DNA of 64,000 bases from Pseudoalteromonas piscicida (GCF_002208135.1 NZ_CP021646.1:2668001-2732000), one strand, 5' to 3'. Positions 1 to 8,961 are shown, counted from the stretch's first letter. Numbers and translations: made by a program. Notes: generated from the sequence alone by a model not told the origin.

Positions 1-47
1 CCAAAGTCATGCTGAACTTACAAACCCAAACTCTGCGTGACTTCTGA
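1..47 (+). CDS. Possible 3' end of an upstream gene
   Basis: An open frame runs in from the left edge and ends at a TGA at 45-47, reading ...NLQTQTLRDF. Only about 14 codons are visible, so it cannot be identified and may be chance. The next gene begins about 50 bp downstream after an AT-rich gap, as expected if a gene ended here. Confidence 0.3.
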   Translation, partial: KVMLNLQTQTLRDF

Positions 48-96
48 CTATTAGCTCTTTAAACTTTCACAAAACCTTTATATAGGAAGTGAAAAA

Positions 97-609
97 ATGA
101 TAAGAGCGATTGCCTTTGCGTCTACTATGGTCGTCTCACTTTCCGCATGCGATATGCTGGAAGACTCTAAAGCCCAAATTGAAGCACAATATTTATCCGA
201 ACACCAAGAGCTACAGCAAGTCGTAGAGCAGATCCGTGATAGAGGGATTGAGTCAGTGCAAGCATCTGCAGAAGCTGGTAGTGTTGCAGCTTGCGTAGCA
301 AACAACCTTGATGCTGATCCGATGGGCGCGCTTATTGCGGTTGAAGGCGCATTGCAAGACAATGCAAATTTAAGCGACCTACTCAACTCGATTTCTCGCC
401 TAAGTCAGCAGGAAATTTCCATCGAACAGTTTCCTGATTTGCTTCAGCAAGGTGCTGACACAGTTAGATATTTAAGAACTTTGCTCGAACAATATGATTT
501 GGCTGAGCTAAAACAACAAGCGAGCAATTTACTTGAGCAAGGTCAAACCAAAACGCAAGACGTTGGGGCTCACTTGCGTACACTCATAGAATCTTGTCAA
601 AGTAACTGA
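97..609 (+). CDS. Putative lipoprotein of unknown function
   Basis: This 170-residue protein starts with a short hydrophobic signal ending in a lipobox (LSAC, Cys at about residue 18), so it is probably lipidated and exported. An AGGAAG ribosome site lies 7-8 bases before the ATG. The mature part is rich in Gln, Glu and Leu and reads as mostly alpha-helical, with a Cys near residue 69 and another near the C-terminus that could form a disulfide. I do not recognise the family. It lies 60 bp upstream of the photolyase pair on the same strand and could share a transcript with it, but nothing ties its role to DNA repair. Confidence 0.75.
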   Translation: MIRAIAFASTMVVSLSACDMLEDSKAQIEAQYLSEHQELQQVVEQIRDRGIESVQASAEAGSVAACVANNLDADPMGALIAVEGALQDNANLSDLLNSISRLSQQEISIEQFPDLLQQGADTVRYLRTLLEQYDLAELKQQASNLLEQGQTKTQDVGAHLRTLIESCQSN

Positions 610-668
610 GCAATTTAGCTGATTGCTACGTATAGAGTCTTATTCGTTCATGACTATAAAGAATAAAC

Positions 669-1973
669 ATGAAGGTAGGACTCTATTTATTTGAAAACGA
701 CTGTCGCCTTAGTGATAATCCCGCACTCACAACGCTGGCGTCTCAAGTCGATACACTTATTTGTATTTATATCCCAAATACAAACTTATGGACGGCTCGC
801 AAAGCGCAGTGCTCACCTTCTTTTGCTGTCGAATGTTATCGTAATCAGACGCTTAATGTCTTGCATCAATCACTAGTGTCACAACAACAAAAGTTGTATA
901 TGCTGCATGACACAGCACAGCTTAGAGCACTGGCCGAGATTATTCATACACAACAAGTAACTCACATTGGCTGTGCAGTTCATCCAGGGTTCGATGAACA
1001 AAAACTCTGGGGAAAGTTACAAGATATTTTCCCACACATTCACTATGTGAGCGCCCACTCAAGCACCCTTTTTGAGCCAGAGTCACTACCAATCGAAGTC
1101 AGTGAACTACCACCGAGCTTTACGCCCTTTAGAAAAATGGTAGAAGGTATTGAACCTCGTCTGCCTATTGCAACCGCTCAGCTCCCACCAAGGCCGAAGC
1201 AGGTTTCAGGTTTAACTGAATTTAAAGTAAGCTCTTCATATAGTATCAAAGTAGCCGGCGGTGAAGCGCAAGCCCAGCAACAGCTAAAACAGTACTTCGA
1301 AACCGATGCAGCTCTGACATACAAAGAAACCAGAAATGCCTTGTTTGGTAAGCACTTTTCCACTCGGTTCAGCCCAATACTCGCATCTGGTGCTGTCAGC
1401 CCCAAACAGATCAAGCAAGCACTAGATCAGTTTGAGCAGCAAAGAGGCGCAAACGAATCAACCTATTGGATTTGGTTTGAGCTACTGTGGCGTGAGTACT
1501 TTCATTGGTATGCACTCAAACATCAACACACGCTATTTTGCTTTTCAGGCGTCAATGCCAAAACACCAAAAACCAGTTTCTATCCAGAGCGCTTTTTAAA
1601 GTGGTGCCAAGGCCGAACGCCCAGCGCGCTGGTCAATGCCATCATGCACGAATTAACAAAAACGGGTTGGATTTCAAATAGAGCAAGACAAATAGCAGCG
1701 AGCTACTTTGTCAATGAGCTACAGCTAGATTGGCGCTATGGTGCCGCTTTTTTCGAGCAACATCTTATCGATTACGACGTCGCAGTAAATTGGGGAAATT
1801 GGCAGTATATCGCTGGTGTTGGGGCAGATCCTCGTGGCGGTCGCCACTTCAATATCACAAAGCAACAATCACTATTTGACCCAGACGGTGAATATATAAA
1901 ATTATGGCAAGGAGAAGCGACTCCACAACTCGACAGCCATGATCATGTTGGTTGGCCCTTGGAGGATAAGTAA
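669..1973 (+). CDS. Cryptochrome DASH (photolyase-family flavoprotein)
   Basis: A 434-residue member of the cryptochrome/photolyase family, DASH type. The N-terminal half (about 1-135) is the alpha/beta antenna-binding domain, opening with a GLYLFENDCRLSDNPAL segment typical of DASH proteins. The C-terminal half is the helical FAD-binding domain, with TRFSP, a WFELLWREYFHWY segment and the late motif WGNWQYIAGVGADPRGGR. DASH proteins bind FAD and a folate antenna and repair cyclobutane dimers, mainly in single-stranded DNA. The stop codon overlaps the start of the next gene (TAATG), so the two are probably translationally coupled. The length is normal and the key segments are intact. Confidence 0.93.
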   Translation: MKVGLYLFENDCRLSDNPALTTLASQVDTLICIYIPNTNLWTARKAQCSPSFAVECYRNQTLNVLHQSLVSQQQKLYMLHDTAQLRALAEIIHTQQVTHIGCAVHPGFDEQKLWGKLQDIFPHIHYVSAHSSTLFEPESLPIEVSELPPSFTPFRKMVEGIEPRLPIATAQLPPRPKQVSGLTEFKVSSSYSIKVAGGEAQAQQQLKQYFETDAALTYKETRNALFGKHFSTRFSPILASGAVSPKQIKQALDQFEQQRGANESTYWIWFELLWREYFHWYALKHQHTLFCFSGVNAKTPKTSFYPERFLKWCQGRTPSALVNAIMHELTKTGWISNRARQIAASYFVNELQLDWRYGAAFFEQHLIDYDVAVNWGNWQYIAGVGADPRGGRHFNITKQQSLFDPDGEYIKLWQGEATPQLDSHDHVGWPLEDK

Positions 1974-3532
1974 TGACACAGCTAAAGCCTCAGTACAAAG
2001 GCCTCAGATTAATTCTTGGTGATCAACTCAATGTCAAACATAGCTGGTTTGCTGACGATAAAGCTGAGTATCTTTATTTGATAGCAGAACTTAAACAAGA
2101 GGCTAACTACACCAAACACCACATACAAAAAGTATGTGCATTCTTCAAAGCCATGGAGAATTTTGCCGCCGCTCTGGATAAAGCTGGATTCCATGTGCTA
2201 CATCTGACACTCGATGAGACGCAAGACTATTCGGATCTCCGCGCTTTAATTTCGCATTTATGTGATAAATATCAAGTGTCGAGCTTTGACTATCAACGAC
2301 CTGATGAATATCGCTTACTGAAACAAATGATGGAATTAACCCTCGACCATTTACAGGTTCGATGCTTTGACACTGAGCATTTTCTAGTCCCATACGAAGA
2401 GCTAGATGGGTATATAACGCCAGGAAAACACACCACAATGGAGTTTTTCTATCGCAAACTCAGGCGTCGTTTTAATGTATTAATGGACGACGGTGAGCCG
2501 CTTGGCAAACAATGGAATTTCGACAGTCAAAACCGTAATAAGCTCAAGCCAAAAGATATCGGCGCTATCCCGCAGCCACTTTGTTTTGCCAATGATGTTA
2601 GTGGCATCTTAAAGCGGATTGAACGACATCAAGTAAAGACCATTGGTAACTCCGAAACTGAACTGCTGTGGCCAACGACCCGTGCGCAAGCTCAAGCGCT
2701 TTTAGCTTTTTTCTGTGAACACCTATTGCCTTCATTCGGTCAATTTCAAGATGCAATGACCTGCAAAAGTGACGATAAATGGGCGCTGTATCACTCAAGG
2801 CTCTCTTTTGCACTGAATGCAAAGATGCTTCATCCCAAAAAGGTTATTGATAGCGCGATTGTAGCTTTTGAAAACAACTCACAAATTGATATCGCGCAGA
2901 TTGAGGGGTTTGTTAGGCAAATATTGGGCTGGCGAGAATATATCCGAGCCATTTATTGGCTCAATATGCCAGACTACCGCCATAAAAATTACTTGCTCGC
3001 CCAACGTAATCTTCCGAGCTATTTTTGGCACGGAAAAACAAAGATGCGTTGTCTAAGTGAAGCCATCACCCAAAGCCTAGATTACGCCTACGCTCACCAC
3101 ATTCAAAGATTAATGGTCACGGGAAACTTTTGTTTGTTAACCGGAATCCACCCAGATCAAGTGGATGAATGGTATTTAGGCATATACATCGACGCCATTG
3201 AATGGGTAGAAATGCCGAACACGAGAGGCATGACGCAATTTGCTGATCACGGCATAGTAGCAACCAAACCCTACGCCGCAAGCGGTAACTACATGCAAAA
3301 AATGAGTGATTATTGTCAGCATTGTCACTACGACGTCAAGCAAAAATCTAGTGATGATGCCTGCCCATTAAATAGCCTCTATTGGCACTTTATGCACCGC
3401 CATGAGGATAAGTTTGCCAATAACCATCGTATTGGCATGATCTATCGAAATTGGCAAAAACAGGATGAGAAAACACGGCAGGAAGTGCTCACGAGGGCTC
3501 AATGGTGCTTAGATAACATTGAGCAACTTTAG
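1973..3532 (+). CDS. phrB: FeS-type (6-4) photolyase / bacterial cryptochrome, PhrB-like
   Basis: A 519-residue protein of the iron-sulfur bacterial cryptochrome/photolyase (FeS-BCP, CryPro) branch. It opens with LRLILGDQLN and contains GKQWNFDSQNRNKLKP, both typical of that branch. Four cysteines, C360, C448, C451 and C464, are spaced 88, 3 and 13 residues apart, the spacing I recall for the [4Fe-4S] ligands of Agrobacterium PhrB (C350, C438, C441, C454). Family members repair (6-4) photoproducts using FAD and a lumazine antenna. The gene overlaps the DASH gene by one base, making a two-gene light-response or repair operon. A terminator-like hairpin follows the stop. Confidence 0.93.
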   Translation: MTQLKPQYKGLRLILGDQLNVKHSWFADDKAEYLYLIAELKQEANYTKHHIQKVCAFFKAMENFAAALDKAGFHVLHLTLDETQDYSDLRALISHLCDKYQVSSFDYQRPDEYRLLKQMMELTLDHLQVRCFDTEHFLVPYEELDGYITPGKHTTMEFFYRKLRRRFNVLMDDGEPLGKQWNFDSQNRNKLKPKDIGAIPQPLCFANDVSGILKRIERHQVKTIGNSETELLWPTTRAQAQALLAFFCEHLLPSFGQFQDAMTCKSDDKWALYHSRLSFALNAKMLHPKKVIDSAIVAFENNSQIDIAQIEGFVRQILGWREYIRAIYWLNMPDYRHKNYLLAQRNLPSYFWHGKTKMRCLSEAITQSLDYAYAHHIQRLMVTGNFCLLTGIHPDQVDEWYLGIYIDAIEWVEMPNTRGMTQFADHGIVATKPYAASGNYMQKMSDYCQHCHYDVKQKSSDDACPLNSLYWHFMHRHEDKFANNHRIGMIYRNWQKQDEKTRQEVLTRAQWCLDNIEQL

Positions 3533-3585
3533 GCTACACTCGCGCGTAGCCTTAATATTAAAAGAGGCGCCAACGCCTTTTTTTG
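3531..3585 (+). terminator. Two hairpins after the photolyase operon
   Basis: AGGCTAC (3531-3537) pairs with GTAGCCT (3546-3552). A second stem, AGGCG at 3565-3569 with CGCCT at 3574-3578, is followed by a run of Ts. The second looks like an intrinsic terminator for the plus strand; it overlaps the 3' end of the convergent DUF3019 gene. Confidence 0.65.
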
Positions 3586-3956
3586 GTTTTTACTTTGTGG
3601 ACCCAATTCACCTCAATGGTGGTCACTGCTAGTACATCTCGTGACTGCTTTGAGATAAGCTCATAACTCAAACTTTCATCAGAGCTAAAGTCTAACTCAT
3701 ATTTAAAGGTATCCGCTTTGGCCCAACACTGGAGGATCTTTTTCGACAAACTCTCTCGAATGCAATAGTCACCTTCAGTTGGTGCATTTACCGTTACTTT
3801 GACGTCCGCATAACAAGTCCTCCCCTGGTTCAGGGCAACACACTTGCTCGGTACAGCATGAAGTATTCCCACTGAGTTAGTTTCTTCGGCGCGGAGCTGG
3901 TGGCTCAACAAAATCCCAAGAAACAACACTGTCCATGTGATTAATTTAGAATACAT
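3558..3956 (-). CDS. DUF3019 family exported protein
   Basis: A 132-residue protein with an N-terminal signal peptide (about 1-23, ending LRAEE). It matches the DUF3019 pattern: an early SKCVALNQGRTCYADV segment, a pair of Cys around GDYCIRES and LQCW, and a basic C-terminal tail with the V-W-V..K...RRWRLF ending. The function of the family is unknown. The members I recall lie beside a MipA/OmpV gene and a two-component system; here the MipA gene is directly upstream and overlaps by 11 bases, but no kinase or regulator is present. Confidence 0.85.
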   Translation of the reverse strand: MYSKLITWTVLFLGILLSHQLRAEETNSVGILHAVPSKCVALNQGRTCYADVKVTVNAPTEGDYCIRESLSKKILQCWAKADTFKYELDFSSDESLSYELISKQSRDVLAVTTIEVNWVHKVKTKKRRWRLF

Positions 3957-4761
3957 ATTTCACCCCAGTAAAGAATACTCTGGCGTGGCGAGAGCGAACT
4001 AAGGGGCTATCTAACGTATCTTGAGAACCAACTAACCATGATGCGCCTGCGCTAAACACCCAATCTTCTGCAATTGGATAATTTAGTTGCATTTGTACGA
4101 ACGCCGAGGCCGAAGCACCGGGTTTATAGGGAGTTAAATAGTCATTGACTTCATCCTCTGAAACACCATAGAAGTAATTATGAAAATTACTAGAATAATA
4201 GTTAGCGCCAAAGTTCAGCCATAAATCCCAGTTCCTCAATTCGAAGTTACGTGTCGCTTCGAGGTGAAAAACCCAACCGTTCGTGTCACCAAAAACATCG
4301 TAAACAATCTCAGCAACGGCAAGAAATTCACCGACATGGCGATAATAGGAAAAGCCTAATGAATTATCTTGATCGCGTTTACGAATGCCTCTTAGCTCAG
4401 GTACCACATCGTCGGTATCGTAGTACCCACGTTCAGAAAAAGGCAACATATAACTGCCATAAATGGCATCAATTCCCCATTCACCGTCGTTGATAATTTG
4501 GTAGCCAACATCCGAGCCGCCAAAGAAATCTCCAGAGTGGGTATTCAAGTAAAAACTTTTATATTCTATTTTTGCATCGACTAGAAAAGTACCATGTTTG
4601 AATGTCGAGTCCGTGCCAATCAAAGCTGGCATTGTCATATCAACATAAAAGGCACCAACACTCAGCTGCCAAGCAAACTCGTCATCAAGTTCGTCAATTT
4701 GTTCTTCGCAAATTCCATAAAACGGTAACAATAAACTGATTATTATAAGTAGTTTTTTCAT
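3946..4761 (-). CDS. MipA/OmpV family outer membrane protein
   Basis: A 271-residue protein with a signal peptide (about 1-18) and alternating amphipathic strands ending in an aromatic residue (GVKYVF), typical of outer membrane beta-barrels. Strand pattern, length and the paired DUF3019 gene point to MipA/OmpV. In E. coli MipA is a scaffold for murein enzymes; in marine bacteria the DUF3019-linked versions are uncharacterised. It is transcribed first, followed by DUF3019 with an 11-bp overlap. The 212-bp gap to the divergent gene at 4974 must carry both promoters. Confidence 0.82.
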   Translation of the reverse strand: MKKLLIIISLLLPFYGICEEQIDELDDEFAWQLSVGAFYVDMTMPALIGTDSTFKHGTFLVDAKIEYKSFYLNTHSGDFFGGSDVGYQIINDGEWGIDAIYGSYMLPFSERGYYDTDDVVPELRGIRKRDQDNSLGFSYYRHVGEFLAVAEIVYDVFGDTNGWVFHLEATRNFELRNWDLWLNFGANYYSSNFHNYFYGVSEDEVNDYLTPYKPGASASAFVQMQLNYPIAEDWVFSAGASWLVGSQDTLDSPLVRSRHARVFFTGVKYVF

Positions 4762-4973
4762 AGTTCCATTCGTTTAGCGCAGGTGAGCCTAAATTATCCC
4801 CGAGATCATACCTGACCCATTTGTGACCAACAAGCTTCTTCTCCTATCTTTTAACCCAAACATAATTTAACTTTATTTTAATAAATATTTCACATAAATT
4901 ATTTTAAATAGCGCACTTTGCTTTAAGCAGAAAAATTCGCGTTCACATAAATTAAAATCAATAGAGGCAATTC

Positions 4974-5984
4974 ATGAAAAAATATTTACTCCCTTTGGCG
5001 TTAGTAGTCGCTGCTGGTCAAAGCCACGCATTTAGTCAAGAAACGCATAAGCGTATCGTAATCGACGCTGTGAGCTACATGGCGCAAAACCCGACAACAA
5101 CACAATACGCAAAACTACAAGCCTACGCACAAGCTAACGGTATGTCTGTATCTGCGCTTGCCAACTTACTGGGTCAAGCGGCTTACGACGTCGATGACTT
5201 TGAAGATACGTTTTTTTGTGGCGCCATTACGGGTGATTGTGTACAGGCACCGCTTTGGGGTGCTGCTGAAAGCATCGTGAAATACACCAGTTACTGGCAC
5301 TTCCAAAACCATACTCAAGGAGCTGATACTCACGGCAATGACTTCGGTGGTTATAATTATCAAAAGCTAACCGTGTGGGGCTCTGTTGATACGATGGCGG
5401 CTACTTGGCTAAAAGGCGATTATTTAGACGATGGTCATGGCGGCGAAACTGGATGGTTTAGTGCTGATGACACTGAATACGATAGTTATGGGATCACAGA
5501 AAAGCACTATCGTATTGATAGTCACTCAACGTACAGCATGTATGATGATTTTGAGGAAATGCCTTTTCAACCGATTGACAACTTAGGTCAGTATTGGTAC
5601 CAAAGTTATGTGCAAAGCGGGAACCCACAAGTACTCGGTTTTGTATTTCACACCACGGATTTACTTCAGCCACACCATACTTGGACAACATCAGATCTGA
5701 ATCATGCTGGCTGGGAGTCTTGGGTGAAAGACTATTATGATCAAGAATCGTTAAATGACTTTACTTTGGTCAAGCAAGCAATGAATAGTTTTAGTGCAGT
5801 TGATACTAACTCAACAGACATCCGCCCACTACTAACGCAAGGTGGCGCTTTCTCCTACTCACAAGGTGGTATCGTATTGAACTCTGAGGATCATTACGAC
5901 CGCGTAAATACAGGAAAACAAGTAATCCCACATGCGATAGCTATGGTGGTTCACTTACTTAATCACGCGATGGACGTGAGATAA
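4974..5984 (+). CDS. Secreted phospholipase C / P1 nuclease-like protein
   Basis: A 336-residue exported protein with a signal peptide ending SHA just before FSQETHKRIV. The mature N-terminus carries an ETH motif, and later come WHFQNH, FHTTDLLQPHHTW and NHAGWESWV. These His, Asp and Glu positions follow the zinc-ligand order of the zinc-dependent phospholipase C/S1-P1 nuclease fold (N-terminal W/F and His, H..D..QP.H, then H...E). It probably hydrolyses a phosphodiester outside the cytoplasm, but whether lipid or nucleic acid cannot be told. GAGG lies upstream of the ATG. Its stop overlaps the next start by one base. Confidence 0.72.
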   Translation: MKKYLLPLALVVAAGQSHAFSQETHKRIVIDAVSYMAQNPTTTQYAKLQAYAQANGMSVSALANLLGQAAYDVDDFEDTFFCGAITGDCVQAPLWGAAESIVKYTSYWHFQNHTQGADTHGNDFGGYNYQKLTVWGSVDTMAATWLKGDYLDDGHGGETGWFSADDTEYDSYGITEKHYRIDSHSTYSMYDDFEEMPFQPIDNLGQYWYQSYVQSGNPQVLGFVFHTTDLLQPHHTWTTSDLNHAGWESWVKDYYDQESLNDFTLVKQAMNSFSAVDTNSTDIRPLLTQGGAFSYSQGGIVLNSEDHYDRVNTGKQVIPHAIAMVVHLLNHAMDVR

Positions 5985-7162
5985 TGCGATTTGTTTTACT
6001 TTTCTTGGTAAGCAGTTTTTGCTTACCAAGCTTTGCCTCACCAAGTATACCTAAAGCCCTGACGCCTTTAATTCATCAACTCTACCTTGAGCAAGGCCGA
6101 ACGCTATCTAAAAAGCAAACTACGGCGCAGTTACTTGAAAATCAGTTCTTACTATTCCAAGCGGAGCAACTTAACCCAAGTATTTTGGAGCGCCAATCTA
6201 ACGTTGGTTTCAGCACCCGATATCACGTCGATAAGTTTCTCGCAAGCTCACTCTTACATTGGTTCCCAGCACTTTCTCAGCTTGAAAAAAAACACTACCC
6301 TTTGGTATTTGATAAGGAGCAGATACTGTCTTTACTAGGACAGTACCCCGCTGACGGGGAATACACTGCCGAGCAATTACTCAAATGGCAACAGCTGCAG
6401 CTAACAAAATCAGCGCCATTGACACTTGCTCAAGTATTACATAGCCAATCAATGCAAAACCGCTTTAAACTTCACCAAGGAGAGATCTCGTTACTGCAAG
6501 CTATTGTCAATCAACATCTCAATCAACAGGCGCTATTTACCGCCGCAAAACCTTATGTGGCAAAGCAAGGTCTGACAATAGAGCAGTTACGACAAGTGGT
6601 AACCGCAGAACTATTGAGGCCGAGCATGTTGGCCTTTCTTGGTGTTAAGGAAGAGATGCATGGTGCAACGAGCCAGTATGTTGATACCCTAAGAAGTGAA
6701 ATTCCAGAAAGTGCTATCGCGAAGTATTATGAGCGTCATAAGAAGAGGTTTAAATACATCAAGCAAGTCAGTGCGAGCGCAGCGAAATTTCCCGAACAAA
6801 AAGCCGCACAGCAATTTAATGACTATGCAAATACACACTCATGGCAACAAGCAGTCGCTAAATATACCCCTATATTAATATGGCAAGCCAAACTCATTCC
6901 GCTGACACGCCAAAGCACGCCGAAATGGGAAACACAGCTGGCATTTAGTAATCAGCAGGGTAAGATCACTCCCAGTATTCGCACGCCAAGTGGCGAATGG
7001 CTGGTATTATATAGCCAGTCACCGATATATGATTACTACGATGTAAAAAGTGAGACCGTACGCTACCAAGCGCTACGAGCGCTAACCCAAGAGTTTGCTC
7101 AGATCAAATTTGAGCGAGATTATGAGGCTTGGAAAGCGGCAAACAACGGAGCTGTGTTATGA
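5984..7162 (+). CDS. Periplasmic parvulin-like PPIase / folding factor
   Basis: A 392-residue protein with a signal peptide (about 1-18, ending SFA). The layout resembles SurA/PrsA-type chaperones: helical regions before and after a stretch from about residue 240 to 340 (EIPESAIAKYYERHKKRFKY..., then GKITPSIRTPSGEWLVLY) that has the look of a divergent parvulin domain. It overlaps the upstream phospholipase-like gene by one base and the downstream gene by ATGA, so the three are made together. The likely job is folding or release of the secreted enzyme encoded just before it. The parvulin core is weak by eye and catalysis is uncertain. Confidence 0.6.
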   Translation: MRFVLLFLVSSFCLPSFASPSIPKALTPLIHQLYLEQGRTLSKKQTTAQLLENQFLLFQAEQLNPSILERQSNVGFSTRYHVDKFLASSLLHWFPALSQLEKKHYPLVFDKEQILSLLGQYPADGEYTAEQLLKWQQLQLTKSAPLTLAQVLHSQSMQNRFKLHQGEISLLQAIVNQHLNQQALFTAAKPYVAKQGLTIEQLRQVVTAELLRPSMLAFLGVKEEMHGATSQYVDTLRSEIPESAIAKYYERHKKRFKYIKQVSASAAKFPEQKAAQQFNDYANTHSWQQAVAKYTPILIWQAKLIPLTRQSTPKWETQLAFSNQQGKITPSIRTPSGEWLVLYSQSPIYDYYDVKSETVRYQALRALTQEFAQIKFERDYEAWKAANNGAVL

Positions 7163-7680
7163 AGTATTGGCAAGCATTGATTGTCATATTCCTTGGCGCA
7201 GTAATCGCTGTATTCACACTGCGTTTTGCCAACGTCGGTTGGCAAAACGCCACATATACCGCCCCATCTCAGGCTGAGCCCAAGCAGGAAAAAAGAACTG
7301 AAGCATTAAGCGCACCAAACAATACTTATGCTCCAATCAAGTCAAATGCCGAGACCTCTTTCAAAGCCGTTAAGTCGATCACGGAACCTGAATATGTGCC
7401 GCCAATAAGCCAAGCCGAAAAGCAAATGGATGATTTTCATGGCGATTTGTCGGATACTGAAGCTTACCAAGCGTATTTGGATCAAAAAGACGTCAAGTTA
7501 AAACAACAGTATGCTGCGGCCGTCGATGTCAAAGTAGAGCAAATAGAAACACTGTTAGCGCGTGGGATCAAAGAGGGATTACCACAACAACAGTTACAAG
7601 AGGCAAGAGATAAAATCACAGCACTTAAAGACATGCAAAGTAAATTGCGTACTGAATTGAGCGAACGTGATAACAAATAA
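7159..7680 (+). CDS. Membrane-anchored helical protein
   Basis: A 173-residue protein. The ATG at 7159 overlaps the previous stop (ATGA), which decides this start over an ATG 30 bases upstream inside the preceding gene. It has one N-terminal membrane segment (about 5-23), then a low-complexity Pro/Ala/Glu linker, then a charged, Gln-rich helical C-terminal half likely to form a coiled coil. No family is recognised. As the third gene of a phospholipase/PPIase operon it may be an inner-membrane accessory factor, in the style of lipase-specific foldases, but there is no sequence proof. Confidence 0.65.
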   Translation: MKYWQALIVIFLGAVIAVFTLRFANVGWQNATYTAPSQAEPKQEKRTEALSAPNNTYAPIKSNAETSFKAVKSITEPEYVPPISQAEKQMDDFHGDLSDTEAYQAYLDQKDVKLKQQYAAAVDVKVEQIETLLARGIKEGLPQQQLQEARDKITALKDMQSKLRTELSERDNK

Positions 7681-7736
7681 AGTTAGACATTGGCTCCACT
7701 TGTGTCTCCTACACGCTCAGTCAAAGAACAAAACCA

Positions 7737-8404
7737 TTAACGTACCTGAAGCTGAATGGTGCCACTAGCCACATTAGGGTTTTTCATCACTGCATTGAGG
7801 ACCACATCTTGTTGTCCTCCATGATAATAACTAATAATTTCTTCAAGCACTTTTTTGGGAGTACTTGGATTCATGGCAAGTGCAAGGTGCGTAGCAAAGT
7901 CTCGCTTTAGACTCAAATAAGTTAGCGTGTTTGGTGCCGTCGCGGGTTTTGTGCAACCGCAAGCTCTATCACATCGCCACTTTCAGGCAGATAAGAAACC
8001 AACGCTTCAAGTTGCTGAGCTGAAGTGTGGCTGTCTTTGGCTTGTTTTAACACTAACACATGTTGATTCATGTGTAATAAGATATAAATCGCGATGCTGA
8101 CAACTCCTCCCCAAAGCACTAAATGTGTATATTTGATGCTTAGGACTAAGCCATCGACATACATATCATGGCGGGCAGCATGCATTTTCAAAAAGAAATA
8201 GCTAAAAATGGCACTGAATAGAAAAATCAAGAAGCTATAAATTAGCATTGCGTTGATGCCAGTATCTTGCGAAAAGGGCGAAAATTGCACTTGGTGATGA
8301 AATTGTGCAGACATGTGAAACAACAGAGTATAAAACCCACCAGCGATGAGTAACGATAACCCACCTGATTTCAACAACAATATCAGCTTATCTTTTAGTT
8401 CCAT
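7737..8404 (-). pseudogene. Membrane protein with leucine-rich variant repeats, frameshifted
   Basis: The intact 5' part (8404 to 7922, 160 codons) encodes a protein with about four membrane segments and then begins a repeat, DVIELAVAQNP, before running into RRHQTR and a stop. Directly after NP another frame continues the same repeat: TAPNTL, then LALAMNPSTPKKVLEEI, then LNAVMKNPNVASG, ending at TAA 7737-7739. Adding one base in the CCC run (plus-strand GGG near 7944-7946) joins both into a 222-residue protein with three copies of an LA..NP.TP..L repeat. Either a real one-base deletion or a sequencing error in a homopolymer. Confidence 0.8.
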
Positions 8405-8431
8405 TCTTCATCTCAACGCAATATTTTTCGT

Positions 8432-8878
8432 CTACCATACGAGTAACTCGCTAAAAACACTACTTAGATAAAAACTAAATACAATGATCGAGCCGTTAAA
8501 CAAAGATACAAATAGAAAGTGCTGACTCGGGTAACGATAACCCGTCACTTTAAATCCAAGCGCAGTAGCCCCAAGTACAGCAAAGAATGGAGTAAATGTA
8601 AAAATAGTTTCTCCCACCACTAATCCAACAATGACGTCATGCAATGCGCCACTCACTATAAAAGTAAACCAATAACCAAGTCTTTCCCCCACTTTCGCTG
8701 CGCATGGGCGAAATACAAAGCGCGCCAAGTAATAACTCCAGATAGGATTCCAATAAACCCAGAAGCCATCGAAAGACTGAGCGCCGAAAGCGCGCCGTAA
8801 CATGTTTCTTAGTGACTGACTATGACCCAGTGGTACACCATTTCGTCTTTTTACGTATTGTCTTAGTCCAAGTTTCAT
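8432..8878 (-). CDS. Small membrane protein, MBOAT-like fragment
   Basis: A 148-residue hydrophobic protein with about three or four membrane segments. The stretch SLRNMLRRAF, then a WNPIWSYYLARF segment and FIVSGALHDVIVG resembles the C-terminal core of membrane-bound O-acyltransferases and wax-synthase-like proteins, in which a conserved His sits in an SG..H motif. It is far shorter than a full MBOAT (usually over 300 residues), so it is a stand-alone mini version, a remnant or a chance resemblance. It lies 27 bp upstream of the frameshifted repeat gene on the same strand and may be co-transcribed with it. Confidence 0.55.
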   Translation of the reverse strand: MKLGLRQYVKRRNGVPLGHSQSLRNMLRRAFGAQSFDGFWVYWNPIWSYYLARFVFRPCAAKVGERLGYWFTFIVSGALHDVIVGLVVGETIFTFTPFFAVLGATALGFKVTGYRYPSQHFLFVSLFNGSIIVFSFYLSSVFSELLVW

Positions 8879-8938
8879 TTTCTGGGGGATAACGAGTGAA
8901 GCATAACGTTACTAATAACAAATGCTTTGTATTTAGGC

Positions 8939-8961
8939 AAAAAAAGCCGCCTGACGGCGGC
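8939..8961 (-). terminator. Terminator of ibpA
   Basis: GCCGCC (8946-8951) and GGCGGC (8956-8961) form a GC-rich stem with a TGAC loop. On the minus strand the stem is followed by seven Ts, a classical intrinsic terminator 30 bp after the ibpA stop. Confidence 0.85.

Noticed and set aside
78..386. Minus-strand frame of 102 codons
   Set aside because: Antisense shadow of the lipoprotein gene, which has a ribosome site and lipobox.
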